A DNA stretch of 18,620 nt, from positions 1 to 18,620 of the forward strand of contig JBDTZF010000047.1 of assembly GCA_040005265.1 (NCBI GenBank). Direction: 5' to 3'. Under the pieces are notes generated by a model. That model had not been told where the DNA came from and ran no database searches. It saw nothing but the letters and a program-made list of their open reading frames with translations. A program made the position numbers and the translations under genes. Source of the stretch: JBDTZF01 sp040005265 (GTDB lineage: Bacteria > Verrucomicrobiota > Verrucomicrobiia > Chthoniobacterales > UBA10450). Positions 1-7,689 of this stretch are shown here, piece after piece (positions within the stretch are counted from its first letter, which is position 1; the number at the start of each line of letters is the position of its first letter).

Positions 1-468
1 TTGCAATGGCAGGAGCTGTCGATCTTCGAGCTTAAACCCGAACAAATTCATCGATTCAGCATCGTGACCGATAAAGAGGTTTGGCTGGAACGTGGTGAAA
101 ATAAACAATGGCGATGGCTGAAAGGTGAAGGCGCAATCAATCAAACGAATGTGGAGTCCCTGGTCGGCACATTGTCGCATTTGCATGCTGTGCGCTGGGC
201 CGGAGCCACAGCGCCTCAACATGGCTTGGATAAGCCACAAATGACTATCACATTCATGTTCGGCGACGAGAAAACCGATTCGCACACTCTGAAAATCGGA
301 GCGCCAACAGGCAACGACATGTGGTTTGCGCGCATCGGCAAACGTGAAGGCACATTCGTGATCAGCGCCCCTGACTTCAGCGCACTGAAGTTGCCGCTGG
401 TGAGCCATGTGGCGCCTTCCCCTGCACAGCAACAAGCTTCGAGCCCGACGCCTACTCCAACGCACTAA
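1..468 (+). CDS. DUF4340-like protein, C-terminal part (5' truncated)
   Basis: The reading frame is open from the first base, so the gene almost certainly begins upstream and only its last ~155 residues are visible. The visible part alternates predicted beta strands and short helices. It contains text typical of DUF4340 proteins: an 'I..F.I......W.L.R' strand, a 'W.......A....V..L...L..L.A.R' helix and a 'GLD.P...I.....' strand, then a glycine/threonine-rich strand pair. DUF4340 proteins are usually encoded near gliding/ABC-transport (GldG-like) genes and sit in the envelope; that neighbour would lie outside the window. The tail is low-complexity Pro/Ser/Thr/Gln. Its TAA stop (466-468) overlaps the stop of the convergent PEP-CTERM gene by four bases. 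The family call rests on recognition of the pattern and is moderately secure; molecular function is unknown. Confidence 0.6.
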   Translation: MQWQELSIFELKPEQIHRFSIVTDKEVWLERGENKQWRWLKGEGAINQTNVESLVGTLSHLHAVRWAGATAPQHGLDKPQMTITFMFGDEKTDSHTLKIGAPTGNDMWFARIGKREGTFVISAPDFSALKLPLVSHVAPSPAQQQASSPTPTPTH

Positions 469-1166
469 CCAGTTCGCGTGCGTCTGACTCGGGTCGCACG
501 GATGCGTCCCAGCGCCACAGGAACAAGCGCAATGATTAGTAACGCGAATGTGCTCGGCTCTGGGATAACCGCAAACACGAAGGGCGCCGGCGGGATATCA
601 TTATCATTGAAGTCCGGATCGGTCACTTCAGATGCGCGCGGGAGAATGCTGGTCGAATACATAGTGTAACTCCCAAGTGGCAAGCCGTTGGCAAGGGAGA
701 ACGTGAGAGCGGTTATCAAGTAGGTGCCAGGGGGAACTAGAGTAAGTGGCTGGGTGGTAGCGCCTAGAACGCCAGTCCCGCCGCCGGGAGTTGGCGGGCC
801 GGCGTGCGTGGTCAAATAGCCTGGTCGAGCGCCGCTTGAATCAGTGAACACGATCGGCAGACCGAAAGTATTACTGGGATCATTGAACGTAAAATACTGG
901 ACCGCGGTAATACTGAGGAAAGGGGCGATTGCGGTGGGGACCTCGAGCCAATAGGAAAGTCCGTACGCATCGTAACCGCCAAATGTCAGAAAAACGTTCA
1001 GGGTGACCTGTGTGCCGGGGATCCACGCAGACGGGCTTGTAAGCGACATCGACTGCGTGTGAACATGCGGTGTTTGCTGTAGCAGCGGATCGGGATTGAT
1101 GGATTGGCCAAAAGAGAGACTGACCGTAACGGCACAGATAATTGTGAACAATAGGGCTTTTTTCAA
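465..1166 (-). CDS. PEP-CTERM sorting-signal surface protein
   Basis: This is a predicted exported protein of about 233 aa. I chose the TTG at 1166-1164 as start because it gives a classical signal peptide (MKKALLFTIICAVTVSLSFGQ) and has GGGAG 8 nt upstream. The open frame extends to 1280, but that part overlaps the end of ubiE and does not look like protein. The C-terminus carries a full PEP-CTERM signal: VIPEPSTFALL (PEP at about residues 202-204), a hydrophobic segment, then an Arg-rich tail (RIRATRVRRTR). In characterised systems this signal is cut by an exosortase and the protein is delivered to the outer surface or the exopolysaccharide matrix. No exosortase is in the window. The middle region is Gly/Pro/Thr-rich with predicted beta strands and no recognised domain. 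A perfect 8-bp inverted repeat sits directly before the start codon. Confidence 0.85.
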   Translation of the reverse strand: MKKALLFTIICAVTVSLSFGQSINPDPLLQQTPHVHTQSMSLTSPSAWIPGTQVTLNVFLTFGGYDAYGLSYWLEVPTAIAPFLSITAVQYFTFNDPSNTFGLPIVFTDSSGARPGYLTTHAGPPTPGGGTGVLGATTQPLTLVPPGTYLITALTFSLANGLPLGSYTMYSTSILPRASEVTDPDFNDNDIPPAPFVFAVIPEPSTFALLIIALVPVALGRIRATRVRRTRTG

Positions 1167-1167
1167 T

Positions 1168-1195
1168 TTGCGGACTCCCAGGTATTTGTCCGCAA
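1168..1195 (-). promoter_or_regulatory. hairpin in the PEP-CTERM gene leader, at the RBS
   Basis: A perfect 8-bp inverted repeat (TTGCGGAC / GTCCGCAA) surrounds a 12-nt loop on the minus strand. It ends one base before the TTG start codon at 1166. The probable Shine-Dalgarno GGGAG spans the end of the loop and the first base of the 3' stem arm. In RNA this would place the ribosome-binding site in a stem-loop that touches the start codon, so it could modulate translation. As DNA it could equally be an operator. The repeat is seen directly; the function is inference. Confidence 0.45.
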
Positions 1196-1251
1196 GGTTA
1201 GATATATCTGCTAAATAAAAGCAACCTCGGACCCACTTAGCAGCAATCCTT

Positions 1252-1899
1252 TTACTTTTCCGCCGTGTAGATCGTAACAATCCCGCCAGTCAACGGCTCG
1301 GCTCGCGTGTTACCGAAACCGCTTCCTTCGATCAATGCCAGCATCACATCGCCGCTGGGGAATTTTTCAATGGAATCGCCAAGGTAATCGTAAGCGCGTT
1401 TCTGCTTGGTCAGAAAGGATCCGAGCAACGGCAGGCAGCGATGCAAGTAGAGGCGGTAAGCGCCTCGCAAGATCGACATCGCCGGCAACGAGAACTCGAG
1501 CACCAGCAAATGCCCGCCGGGACGAATGACGCGTGACATCTCGCGAAGCGCTCCGCTCCAGTTCTCCATGTTGCGCAATCCGAATGCGACCGTGACGCAA
1601 TCGAACGCAGCGTCCGGAAACGGAAGCGCCATCGCATCGGCCACAACAGTCTTGCGCACCCCTTTTTGTGTCGCCAATCGCAGCATGTCCGGTTGGAAAT
1701 CGACGCCGGTGATTTCGGCAGCCGGCAACCTTTTTTGGAGGGTCAGCGCCAGATCGCCCGTGCCCGTGGCCAGATCCACAATCGTTTTTGGCTCCCATTT
1801 CGCCACGATCTCCGCAGCCCGATTGCGCCAATGAAAATCAATCCCGCAACTTAGGAGGTGGTTGGCCAGATCATAACGGGCCGCAATAGAGCCGAACAT
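1252..1899 (-). CDS. ubiE: demethylmenaquinone/2-polyprenyl-benzoquinol C-methyltransferase (UbiE/MenG)
   Basis: This SAM-dependent class I methyltransferase performs the C-methylation of demethylmenaquinone (or the corresponding ubiquinone precursor) in respiratory quinone synthesis. Visible marks are the N-terminal UbiE signature YDLANHLLSCGIDFHW (residues 9-24), SAM motif I VDLATGTGD (41-49), the acidic end of the next strand in GVDFQPDML, and FGLRN (106-110). The second UbiE signature RVIRPGGHLLVLEFS lies at 123-137 and TGGIVTIYTAEK closes the protein. At 215 aa it is short by about 15 N-terminal residues. The frame stays open upstream to a TGA at 1951-1953 and encodes family-like residues (PERVRQ) just before the ATG at 1899, yet that stretch has no ATG, GTG, TTG or CTG. 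The quinone type cannot be decided from this gene alone. The PEP-CTERM gene lies 85 bp downstream on the same strand. Confidence 0.92.
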   Translation of the reverse strand: MFGSIAARYDLANHLLSCGIDFHWRNRAAEIVAKWEPKTIVDLATGTGDLALTLQKRLPAAEITGVDFQPDMLRLATQKGVRKTVVADAMALPFPDAAFDCVTVAFGLRNMENWSGALREMSRVIRPGGHLLVLEFSLPAMSILRGAYRLYLHRCLPLLGSFLTKQKRAYDYLGDSIEKFPSGDVMLALIEGSGFGNTRAEPLTGGIVTIYTAEK

Positions 1900-1990
1900 T
1901 TGCCGGACCCGCTCCGGTTCCTGGTATGAGTTCGCGTTGTCGATGCCGCTTCATTTCAGTCATAAAACGGGAATCGCCAAATCGAATTCT

Positions 1991-1996
1991 TATAAT
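1991..1996 (+). promoter_or_regulatory. possible -10 box for the topoisomerase gene
   Basis: A perfect TATAAT lies in the 287-bp region between the divergent ubiE and topoisomerase genes. No good TTGACA-like -35 box is found 16-18 bp upstream, so the call is weak. If used, it would give a leader of about 185 nt containing a small hairpin (AGAGGG-TTAAGT-CCCTCT, 2035-2052). Nothing else recognisable is present between 1900 and 2186. Confidence 0.3.
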
Positions 1997-2034
1997 CTTT
2001 GAGAAGGTCGCATCCTCGCGGCGGGAACTGATAA

Positions 2035-2052
2035 AGAGGGTTAAGTCCCTCT
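2035..2052 (+). other. 6-bp hairpin in the topoisomerase leader
   Basis: AGAGGG and CCCTCT pair perfectly around the 6-nt loop TTAAGT. No U-tract follows, so this is not an intrinsic terminator. It could be a leader structure or chance; the inverted repeat itself is certain and its role is unknown. Confidence 0.3.
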
Positions 2053-2186
2053 CGCCCACAGGAAAAGCCAAACCGCCATATACCGCAAACAAACCCGATT
2101 TTCCCTCTCACCTAACAAGGCTCTCGCCCACGACTTGCTCTACCAGATTTGCAATTAGTCGAAACTGCGCTTCGATTTCCCCCTTC

Positions 2187-4691
2187 ATGTCCAAGTCTCT
2201 CATCATTGCCGAGAAGCCCAGCGTAGCGGCTGACCTGGCTCGCGCCCTCGGCGGTTTTAAGAAGAACGACGACTTTTTTGAGAGCGATGGCTTCATTATT
2301 TCCTCGGCCGTCGGTCACCTGGTGGAGCTTTGTTTGCCGGCTGAGCTCGATGTCAAACGCGGGAAGTGGAGTTTCGCGAATCTGCCGATTATTCCCGATG
2401 AATTCGAGCTCAGGCCGATTGAGAAGAAAACGGCGAGGCAAAGCACGGAACAGCGTCTAAAGATGTTGCTTCGCCTGGCCAAGCGCAAAGACGTAAGCGA
2501 CTTGATCAATGCTTGCGACGCCGGCCGCGAGGGCGAGCTGATTTTCAAGAATATTATTAAGTACGGCCGCGTCGCCAAACCGGTCCGCCGTCTCTGGCTG
2601 CAATCGATGACTCGTGAGTCGATTCGGGACGGGTTCGAGCATTTGCGCGAAGACGCCGAGATGATTCCGCTGGCCAACGCCGCAGCCTGCCGCTCCGAAA
2701 GTGATTGGCTGGTGGGAATCAATGGGACACGAGCCATTACGGCGTTCAATAACAAGACGGGTGGCTTCCAACTTACGCCGGTTGGTCGTGTGCAAACGCC
2801 GACGCTGGCAATTCTGGCGGAGCGCGAGGAAAAGATTCATCAATTTCAATCGCGTCCATACTTTGAAGTCTTCGCCGATTTCGAAGTGCAGGCGGGGTCG
2901 TATCGCGGGCGCTGGTTCCGGGAAGACTTCACCAAGAATGGAGACGAAGACAAGCGACCGGAGCGGATTTGGAGCCGCGAAGAGGCTCAGCAGATCGAAG
3001 GAAAGTGCGCGGGCCAGACTGGCGAGATCACAGAGGAGAAAAAGCCGACGACCCAGGCTTCACCCCTTCTTTACGACCTCACGACGCTTCAGCGGGAAGC
3101 CAACAATCGCTTTAGCTTGAGCGCTCGTCGCACCCTTCAGCTAGCCCAGGCACTCTACGAAAAACACAAGGTGCTCACCTATCCGCGAACGGATTCCCGC
3201 TATCTGCCTGAGGATAATCTCAGCCAAGTGCGCAAGATCATGTCCAGCTTCGATGATCCGACGCTCGCCACCCACGCGGAAAAGGCGTTGCGCAACGACT
3301 GGGTGAAGCCAACCAAGCGGGTATTCAACAACGCCAGGGTCAGCGACCACCACGCCATCATCCCGACCGGGGCCTCGCCTGCGCATCTGGACGAGTTCGA
3401 GCGCAAGATTTTCGACATGGTGGCGCGACGCACGATCGCTGTTTTCTACCCCGCGGCTCAATTTGAGGTGACGACACGCATCACTCGCGTCGCCGGCGAA
3501 CCGTTCAAAACGGATGGGAAAATCATTGTCGATCCGGGTTGGCAGGAGGTTTATGGGAAGCTGGCCGCGGCCGACGACGAGCAAGCGATCGTCCCGATTT
3601 CGGCTAACGAGTCAGCGAAAGTGCTGGCAATTGAGATCAAGGAAAACGAAACCAAGCCGCCGGCGCGTTTTAATGAGGCCACGTTGCTCTCGGCGATGGA
3701 AGGCGCCGGTAAACTGGTGGAGGACGAAGAATTGCGGGAAGCGATGCGCGAGAAAGGCCTCGGTACGCCGGCGACACGCGCCGCCGTTATCGAGGGCTTA
3801 ATTGCGCAGGACTACGTGATTCGACGAGGCCGCGACTTGATTGCCACCGCCAAGGGAATGGCGTTGATCACGTTATTGCGCGGGATTGGCGCCTCGGCGC
3901 TCTGTTCGCCGGAAATGACCGGGGAATGGGAATATAAACTCAAGCGCATGGCGAAGGGGGAGATGGAGCGCAAGGCGTTCATGAAGGAAATCAAGGAATT
4001 CACACGCGAAATCGTGGCGAAGGCGAAGAATTTTGAAGGCGAAAATGTCGGCGGGAACTTCGAGCCGCTGGAAGCAAAATGCCCAAAATGCGATGGCGGC
4101 CCGTTCGATGAAGATTACCGGACATTCAAGTGCCGGTCCTGTGGGCTGATCATTTGGAAAACAATGGCTGGCCGGCTCTTCGAGCGAGATGAAATCGCGA
4201 CGCTGCTTACCCAACGCAAGACGGGAGAACTGGAGGGATTTCGCAGCAAGATGGGCCGCCGCTTCAACGCGATAGTAAAACTCGGGGAAGAGTTCAAACA
4301 AGAATTCGATTTTGGCGAAAACGCGCATGACGCGCAGATCACAATCGATCCTGAAAAGCACGAATCGCTCGGTTTGTGTCCGATTTGCAAGAAAGGGAAA
4401 ATCTACGTCCTGGATAGAGCATACGCCTGCGAGAATGCCGTCGCTGCCACGAAAACTTGCACCTTCCGGGTAAGCAAAACGATTCTGCAGCGGGAGATCC
4501 CAAGAGAGCAGGTGCAAAAATTGATCGACACCGGCAAGACCGACCTTTTGCCGAAGTTCATTTCCAAGAAGAACCGGCCGTTCTCCGCACACCTGAAACT
4601 CGAGAACGGCAAAGTCGGTTTCGAATTCGCCCCAAAGGCGCCTAAAGCCAAGAAAACGCCCTCGAAAAAAGTCGCGCCGGCTGAGGCTTGA
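2187..4691 (+). CDS. topB: type IA DNA topoisomerase, topoisomerase III class
   Basis: This 834-aa enzyme cuts one DNA strand through a 5'-phosphotyrosine link and passes the other strand. It relaxes negative supercoils or decatenates replication and recombination intermediates. It begins SKSLIIAEKPSVA with the TOPRIM glutamate at E9. The TOPRIM acidic motif is CDAGREGE (D111, E115); the middle aspartate is G113, as in many topoisomerase III proteins of the DAGREGE type. The active-site tyrosine is Y332 in LTYPRTDSRYL. A central GLGTPATRAAVIE motif follows. The C-terminus has two four-Cys modules (C632/C635/C649/C652 and C731/C734/C748/C758) and a Lys-rich tail. I chose the ATG at 2187 because family homology starts there. 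The frame is open back to 1926, but that 87-codon extension is not protein-like. No Shine-Dalgarno precedes the chosen start. Confidence 0.93.
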   Translation: MSKSLIIAEKPSVAADLARALGGFKKNDDFFESDGFIISSAVGHLVELCLPAELDVKRGKWSFANLPIIPDEFELRPIEKKTARQSTEQRLKMLLRLAKRKDVSDLINACDAGREGELIFKNIIKYGRVAKPVRRLWLQSMTRESIRDGFEHLREDAEMIPLANAAACRSESDWLVGINGTRAITAFNNKTGGFQLTPVGRVQTPTLAILAEREEKIHQFQSRPYFEVFADFEVQAGSYRGRWFREDFTKNGDEDKRPERIWSREEAQQIEGKCAGQTGEITEEKKPTTQASPLLYDLTTLQREANNRFSLSARRTLQLAQALYEKHKVLTYPRTDSRYLPEDNLSQVRKIMSSFDDPTLATHAEKALRNDWVKPTKRVFNNARVSDHHAIIPTGASPAHLDEFERKIFDMVARRTIAVFYPAAQFEVTTRITRVAGEPFKTDGKIIVDPGWQEVYGKLAAADDEQAIVPISANESAKVLAIEIKENETKPPARFNEATLLSAMEGAGKLVEDEELREAMREKGLGTPATRAAVIEGLIAQDYVIRRGRDLIATAKGMALITLLRGIGASALCSPEMTGEWEYKLKRMAKGEMERKAFMKEIKEFTREIVAKAKNFEGENVGGNFEPLEAKCPKCDGGPFDEDYRTFKCRSCGLIIWKTMAGRLFERDEIATLLTQRKTGELEGFRSKMGRRFNAIVKLGEEFKQEFDFGENAHDAQITIDPEKHESLGLCPICKKGKIYVLDRAYACENAVAATKTCTFRVSKTILQREIPREQVQKLIDTGKTDLLPKFISKKNRPFSAHLKLENGKVGFEFAPKAPKAKKTPSKKVAPAEA

Positions 4692-4815
4692 TCTCGAAAC
4701 GCTCAGCTCCTTTTCCGTGATCCAATTTATTAAGGGTGCGCGATCGCTCGACTAAAATTCAAAGCTCGGCACAAGATCAGCTTTACAGCACGCAAAACTT
4801 GGAGGAATTGAAAGA

Positions 4816-5241
4816 ATGCAGATGTTTTCCAGTCGCAAACAGGAACCGTCGCCGCCGGCGTTCGAGCCGGTCAGATCTCCTGTGAATTCGGAACAATCAA
4901 CTTATACGGCCCCGGCAGGGAAGTCGGGCGGTCTTTTATCGAGAGGTGTCTCAATCAAGGGCACGGTCAAATTTCTCAATGAACTCTTGATCGACGGAGA
5001 AGTGGAAGGCGAGATTCAGTCGACCGGAACGCTCTCTATCGGTGAGCATGCGCAGATTCGTGGCGCGATCCGGGCGAAATCGGTGAAAGTCAGAGGATCT
5101 GTCGAAGGCGATATTTCCGCGACTGAGCGTTGCGAACTTCAAGCCGGTTGCACCTTGCGCGGAGACATCGAATCACCTCGCCTCGTGGTGGATGAGAATG
5201 CCACCTTCCTGGGCAGCGCCAAAGTCGGCACGCCTAAGTAA
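4816..5241 (+). CDS. bactofilin family protein
   Basis: This 141-aa cytoskeletal protein has a disordered N-terminal tail of about 43 residues rich in Pro/Ser. A bactofilin beta-helix core follows at roughly residues 44-137: repeated short strands with Gly turns such as GVSIKGTVKF, LLIDGEVEGEI, GTLSIGEHAQIRG, VKVRGSVEGDI and CELQAGCTLRGDI. Bactofilins polymerise without nucleotide into filaments, often membrane-associated, that shape cells or position envelope enzymes. The start is well supported by GGAGGA at 4801-4806, nine bases before the ATG. A TAAAAT at 4753-4758 might be its -10 box. No peptidoglycan hydrolase gene is adjacent, although these often pair with bactofilins. Family call is secure; the cellular role is not. 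Confidence 0.92.
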   Translation: MQMFSSRKQEPSPPAFEPVRSPVNSEQSTYTAPAGKSGGLLSRGVSIKGTVKFLNELLIDGEVEGEIQSTGTLSIGEHAQIRGAIRAKSVKVRGSVEGDISATERCELQAGCTLRGDIESPRLVVDENATFLGSAKVGTPK

Positions 5242-5307
5242 GTTCCCGGTCTTTGATCTGGTCTCGCTCGGGCCTTTTAACAGGCTTGCCGGATTCATAA
5301 TGGACCC

Positions 5308-5799
5308 ATGAATGTAGCTTTCGTTCTGCTCATAGCAGCTGCGATTGGATCCATGTCGGGCCTGCGTGCGTTTACTCCGCTCGCTTTCGTAAGTTGGCTC
5401 GGCGTTTGGGGCTGGCTTCCCAGCGCTGGTTCGCCTTTCGCTTTTCTCGGGACAACAATCTGCGCGGTGATCGTTTCGATCCTGGCGCTGGTCGAATTGA
5501 TCGGAGACAAACTACCAAAAACACCTGCGCGTACCGCGGCTGCCCCTCTCGGCGCTCGAATAATTACCGGTGCGATGTCCGGAGCATCAATTTGCTTCGC
5601 TGGCGGCCGACACTGGATTCTCGGGATCGTCGCCGGTGCGATCGGCAGCATCGCCGGCGCGTTCGGCGGATATCACTTACGACGCTTTCTGGTGCAGCAC
5701 CTGCGCATCCCCGATTTCGTCGTCGCACTGATCGAGGATTTCGTCACCATCGCGGGCACCCTGATTCTCCTGAAATACTTCTTCGGAAAACCCGTTTAA
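5308..5799 (+). CDS. DUF4126 family integral membrane protein
   Basis: This 163-aa protein is almost entirely hydrophobic, with about four to five membrane segments: roughly residues 3-19, 49-66, 82-98, 103-122 and 138-156. The sequence IAAAIGSMSGLRAFTPLAF near the N-terminus is characteristic of DUF4126, followed by LVELIGDKLPKTPAR and two Gly/Ala-rich segments (GAIGSIAGAFGGYHLRR). No catalytic residues are apparent and the family's function is not established. It starts 66 bp after the bactofilin stop and could be co-transcribed with it. It converges on the DUF885 gene with only 15 bp between stops. The RBS is weak (GGA 5 nt before the ATG). Confidence 0.85.
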   Translation: MNVAFVLLIAAAIGSMSGLRAFTPLAFVSWLGVWGWLPSAGSPFAFLGTTICAVIVSILALVELIGDKLPKTPARTAAAPLGARIITGAMSGASICFAGGRHWILGIVAGAIGSIAGAFGGYHLRRFLVQHLRIPDFVVALIEDFVTIAGTLILLKYFFGKPV

Positions 5800-5814
5800 C
5801 ACCGGCAGACGCGC

Positions 5815-7617
5815 TTACTTGCTCGCCGTCGTTTTTTGAATCGCGGCATCGTCATCAAGCAGGATCCATTCGATGATCGACAACGGCAGACTCCCGCTCT
5901 TGATCAAGTCGTCGTGAAACAGACCCAGCCGGAAATTCTCACCTTTCCGGTCCTTATACTTGCCTAGCAAATTCATGATCTGCCACTTGCCAACGATGTA
6001 ACTGATCTTCTGGTGCGGGCTGGACGCAGCGCCCGCCGCTTCGCCTTCCGCCGCCTCGCGATCGAGTCCGCCAGCCTCCATGAAATACCTCACCGCTTGT
6101 TCGAAAGTCCACCGGCCCGTATGGAGGTTCACATCAACGCCAATCCGCGCCGCTCGATAACGCGACAGCCGCAGGATTTGCCCCTGCGCCGCCGAGTTCT
6201 CCGGATAAAGCCCCGTTCGCATCAACATCTCTTCGCCGTAAAGTGCCCAGCCTTCGACAAACACTCCATCCTGATGCTGCCGGCGGATCTCGTCGGTAAG
6301 ATGATTGGCAATTGAGAGCTGCAGAAAATGCCCGGGGATGCCTTCGTGGCCCAGGATTGGCCGGGGATCTTCGATGGCCGCCCGAATATAAAAATTCTTC
6401 GAGTCCGGACTATATGTCGGGATGAAATAAAACCCGGTCGAGTCCTTGTCATACACCCCGGGTGGGTTCATGAATCCGCCGGGGCTCGTCGGTTTGAATG
6501 CGTCCGGCAATTGGCGAATCTGAAAAGGCCCCAGATAATCGGGGATCGTCAAAAGATTATGCTGCTTCATGAAGTCGATCATTTCCTTCTCGCGACTTTC
6601 ATAGGCTTTTAAGAACGATTCCTGATCCGGCGGAATATTTGCGCTGCGTTTTGGATCGGGATCGGCCAGCTTCGGATCCGGCAGCAGAGCTTCCAGCGCG
6701 CGATAACGGGCTAACTCGACCCGGCCGAGCATCTCAACCTCCCCGGCGTCGAGCGGCAATAACAAGACGTTCTTGAGATAGTAGTTGTAATTCGCCTCGC
6801 CCATTGGCGCGAAGTCCACCATGGACCGCAGGCCTTTCTCCAATTCGTCAGCGTAATAATGAAGGGACACGATCGCGGCATCGCGCGCCTTGATGAACTC
6901 GTCGTGTTGCGCCGGCGTAAGATCGACATCCAGCGCCATCAAACTCTTATTCAAGAGCGGATCGATCGCGCGCGCCGATTGGATCGCCAGCTGCGCGTAA
7001 AGTTTTACCGGGTTCTGCAAATTGCTCAGGCCCTGCTTAAGCAGCGCCGGCATTTGTTTGAGCCGCGATGTGGCCGCGACCGCGCGCTTCTGGGGCGTAT
7101 CGTATTCCTTTTTCAGCAGCGAAAAGATCGCGCTCGTGCACTCGCCCACGTAAACCTCGGGATTCGATCGCTCGAATTTTAAAACGCGGTCGCCAAACTC
7201 AACGCTCTCGAGCTGCGCCCGGAACAACAGCCAGTCGATCTGCTCGTCCTTGGGCCATTTCGCTCCATCCATCGCCCGCACCTTGTCGAGAAGACCGCGA
7301 ACGTGATTGGCCCTATCGTCGATCTTCGCCGGCGAATAATCGGTCAACCGATCGTCCCAGGTGTGCAATCCAGCCTCACTGCTTTGCACGGGATAATTCT
7401 CGTTCCGCCAGACATAATAATCGTCCGCCATCTTGTGCAAAGCGACCGTCTCCGCGGTCATGCTTTTCTTCGTCGCGTCTGAATTCAGGCTCGGAGTTGA
7501 TTTGGTAATCAGCGCCTTGTTTGAAACGTCCGGCACTCGCGAAGGCGGAGGACTGGGCTGCGCAGCGGCATCGGCTGCCACAAAGATAGCAATAAAGAAG
7601 AGATTGATCGATTTCAC
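5815..7617 (-). CDS. DUF885 family exported protein (putative metallopeptidase)
   Basis: A protein of about 600 aa is expected in the periplasm. Starting at the GTG at 7617 gives a clean signal peptide (MKSINLFFIAIFVAADAAAQ). An upstream in-frame TTG at 7659 would add 14 residues and blur it; neither start has a clear RBS. DUF885 proteins are mostly helical and carry a thermolysin/M32-like zinc signature. Here it is HEGIPGH at about residues 424-430 within ILGHEGIPGHFLQLS, followed about 25 residues later by FVEGWALYGEEML, the usual second glutamate region. Other family hallmarks are WRNENYPVQSSEAGLHTWDD near the N-terminus and RYRAARIGVDVNLHTGRWT near the C-terminus. The zinc ligands look intact, so peptidase activity is plausible, but the substrate is unknown. 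Confidence 0.88.
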   Translation of the reverse strand: MKSINLFFIAIFVAADAAAQPSPPPSRVPDVSNKALITKSTPSLNSDATKKSMTAETVALHKMADDYYVWRNENYPVQSSEAGLHTWDDRLTDYSPAKIDDRANHVRGLLDKVRAMDGAKWPKDEQIDWLLFRAQLESVEFGDRVLKFERSNPEVYVGECTSAIFSLLKKEYDTPQKRAVAATSRLKQMPALLKQGLSNLQNPVKLYAQLAIQSARAIDPLLNKSLMALDVDLTPAQHDEFIKARDAAIVSLHYYADELEKGLRSMVDFAPMGEANYNYYLKNVLLLPLDAGEVEMLGRVELARYRALEALLPDPKLADPDPKRSANIPPDQESFLKAYESREKEMIDFMKQHNLLTIPDYLGPFQIRQLPDAFKPTSPGGFMNPPGVYDKDSTGFYFIPTYSPDSKNFYIRAAIEDPRPILGHEGIPGHFLQLSIANHLTDEIRRQHQDGVFVEGWALYGEEMLMRTGLYPENSAAQGQILRLSRYRAARIGVDVNLHTGRWTFEQAVRYFMEAGGLDREAAEGEAAGAASSPHQKISYIVGKWQIMNLLGKYKDRKGENFRLGLFHDDLIKSGSLPLSIIEWILLDDDAAIQKTTASK

Positions 7618-7630
7618 ACGGAGGATTCTA

Positions 7631-7678
7631 ATGAGTTCGCCTGTAACGAGAAAGCGCAATCAGGATCGTCAGATATAG
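7631..7678 (+). CDS. possible 15-codon small ORF upstream of the membrane-protein gene
   Basis: A textbook ribosome-binding site GGAGGA (7620-7625) lies five bases before an ATG that opens a 15-codon frame (MSSPVTRKRNQDRQI) ending in TAG at 7676-7678. This is 11 bp before the start of the next gene. It lies on the strand opposite the upstream region of the DUF885 gene. It could be a leader peptide coupling translation to the next gene, or a chance purine run. The RBS is one of the strongest in the window, which is the only reason to list it. Confidence 0.22.
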   Translation: MSSPVTRKRNQDRQI

Positions 7679-7689
7679 GAAACAACTAG

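Noticed and set aside
1167..1280. Longer PEP-CTERM reading frame starting at 1280
   Set aside because: It overlaps the 3' end of ubiE and puts 38 non-signal residues before an obvious signal peptide; the TTG at 1166 with GGGAG is better.
1926..2186. 87-codon upstream extension of the topoisomerase frame from an ATG at 1926
   Set aside because: The translated stretch is Ser/Arg-rich with no family similarity; the normal topoisomerase N-terminus (SKSLIIAEKPS) begins at 2187.
2511..2533. Loss of the middle TOPRIM aspartate in the topoisomerase (DAGREGE instead of DxDREGE) as an inactivating change
   Set aside because: The DAGREGE form is common among functional topoisomerase III proteins, so it is a subfamily trait and not a defect.
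3873..4592. 239-codon open frame on the minus strand inside the topoisomerase gene
   Set aside because: It is fully antisense to a well-supported gene, and its translation shows no domain or signal; a shadow of codon bias.
4740..4747. GCGATCGC palindrome upstream of the bactofilin gene as a HIP1-type repeat
   Set aside because: A single copy in this place is not evidence for a repeated element.
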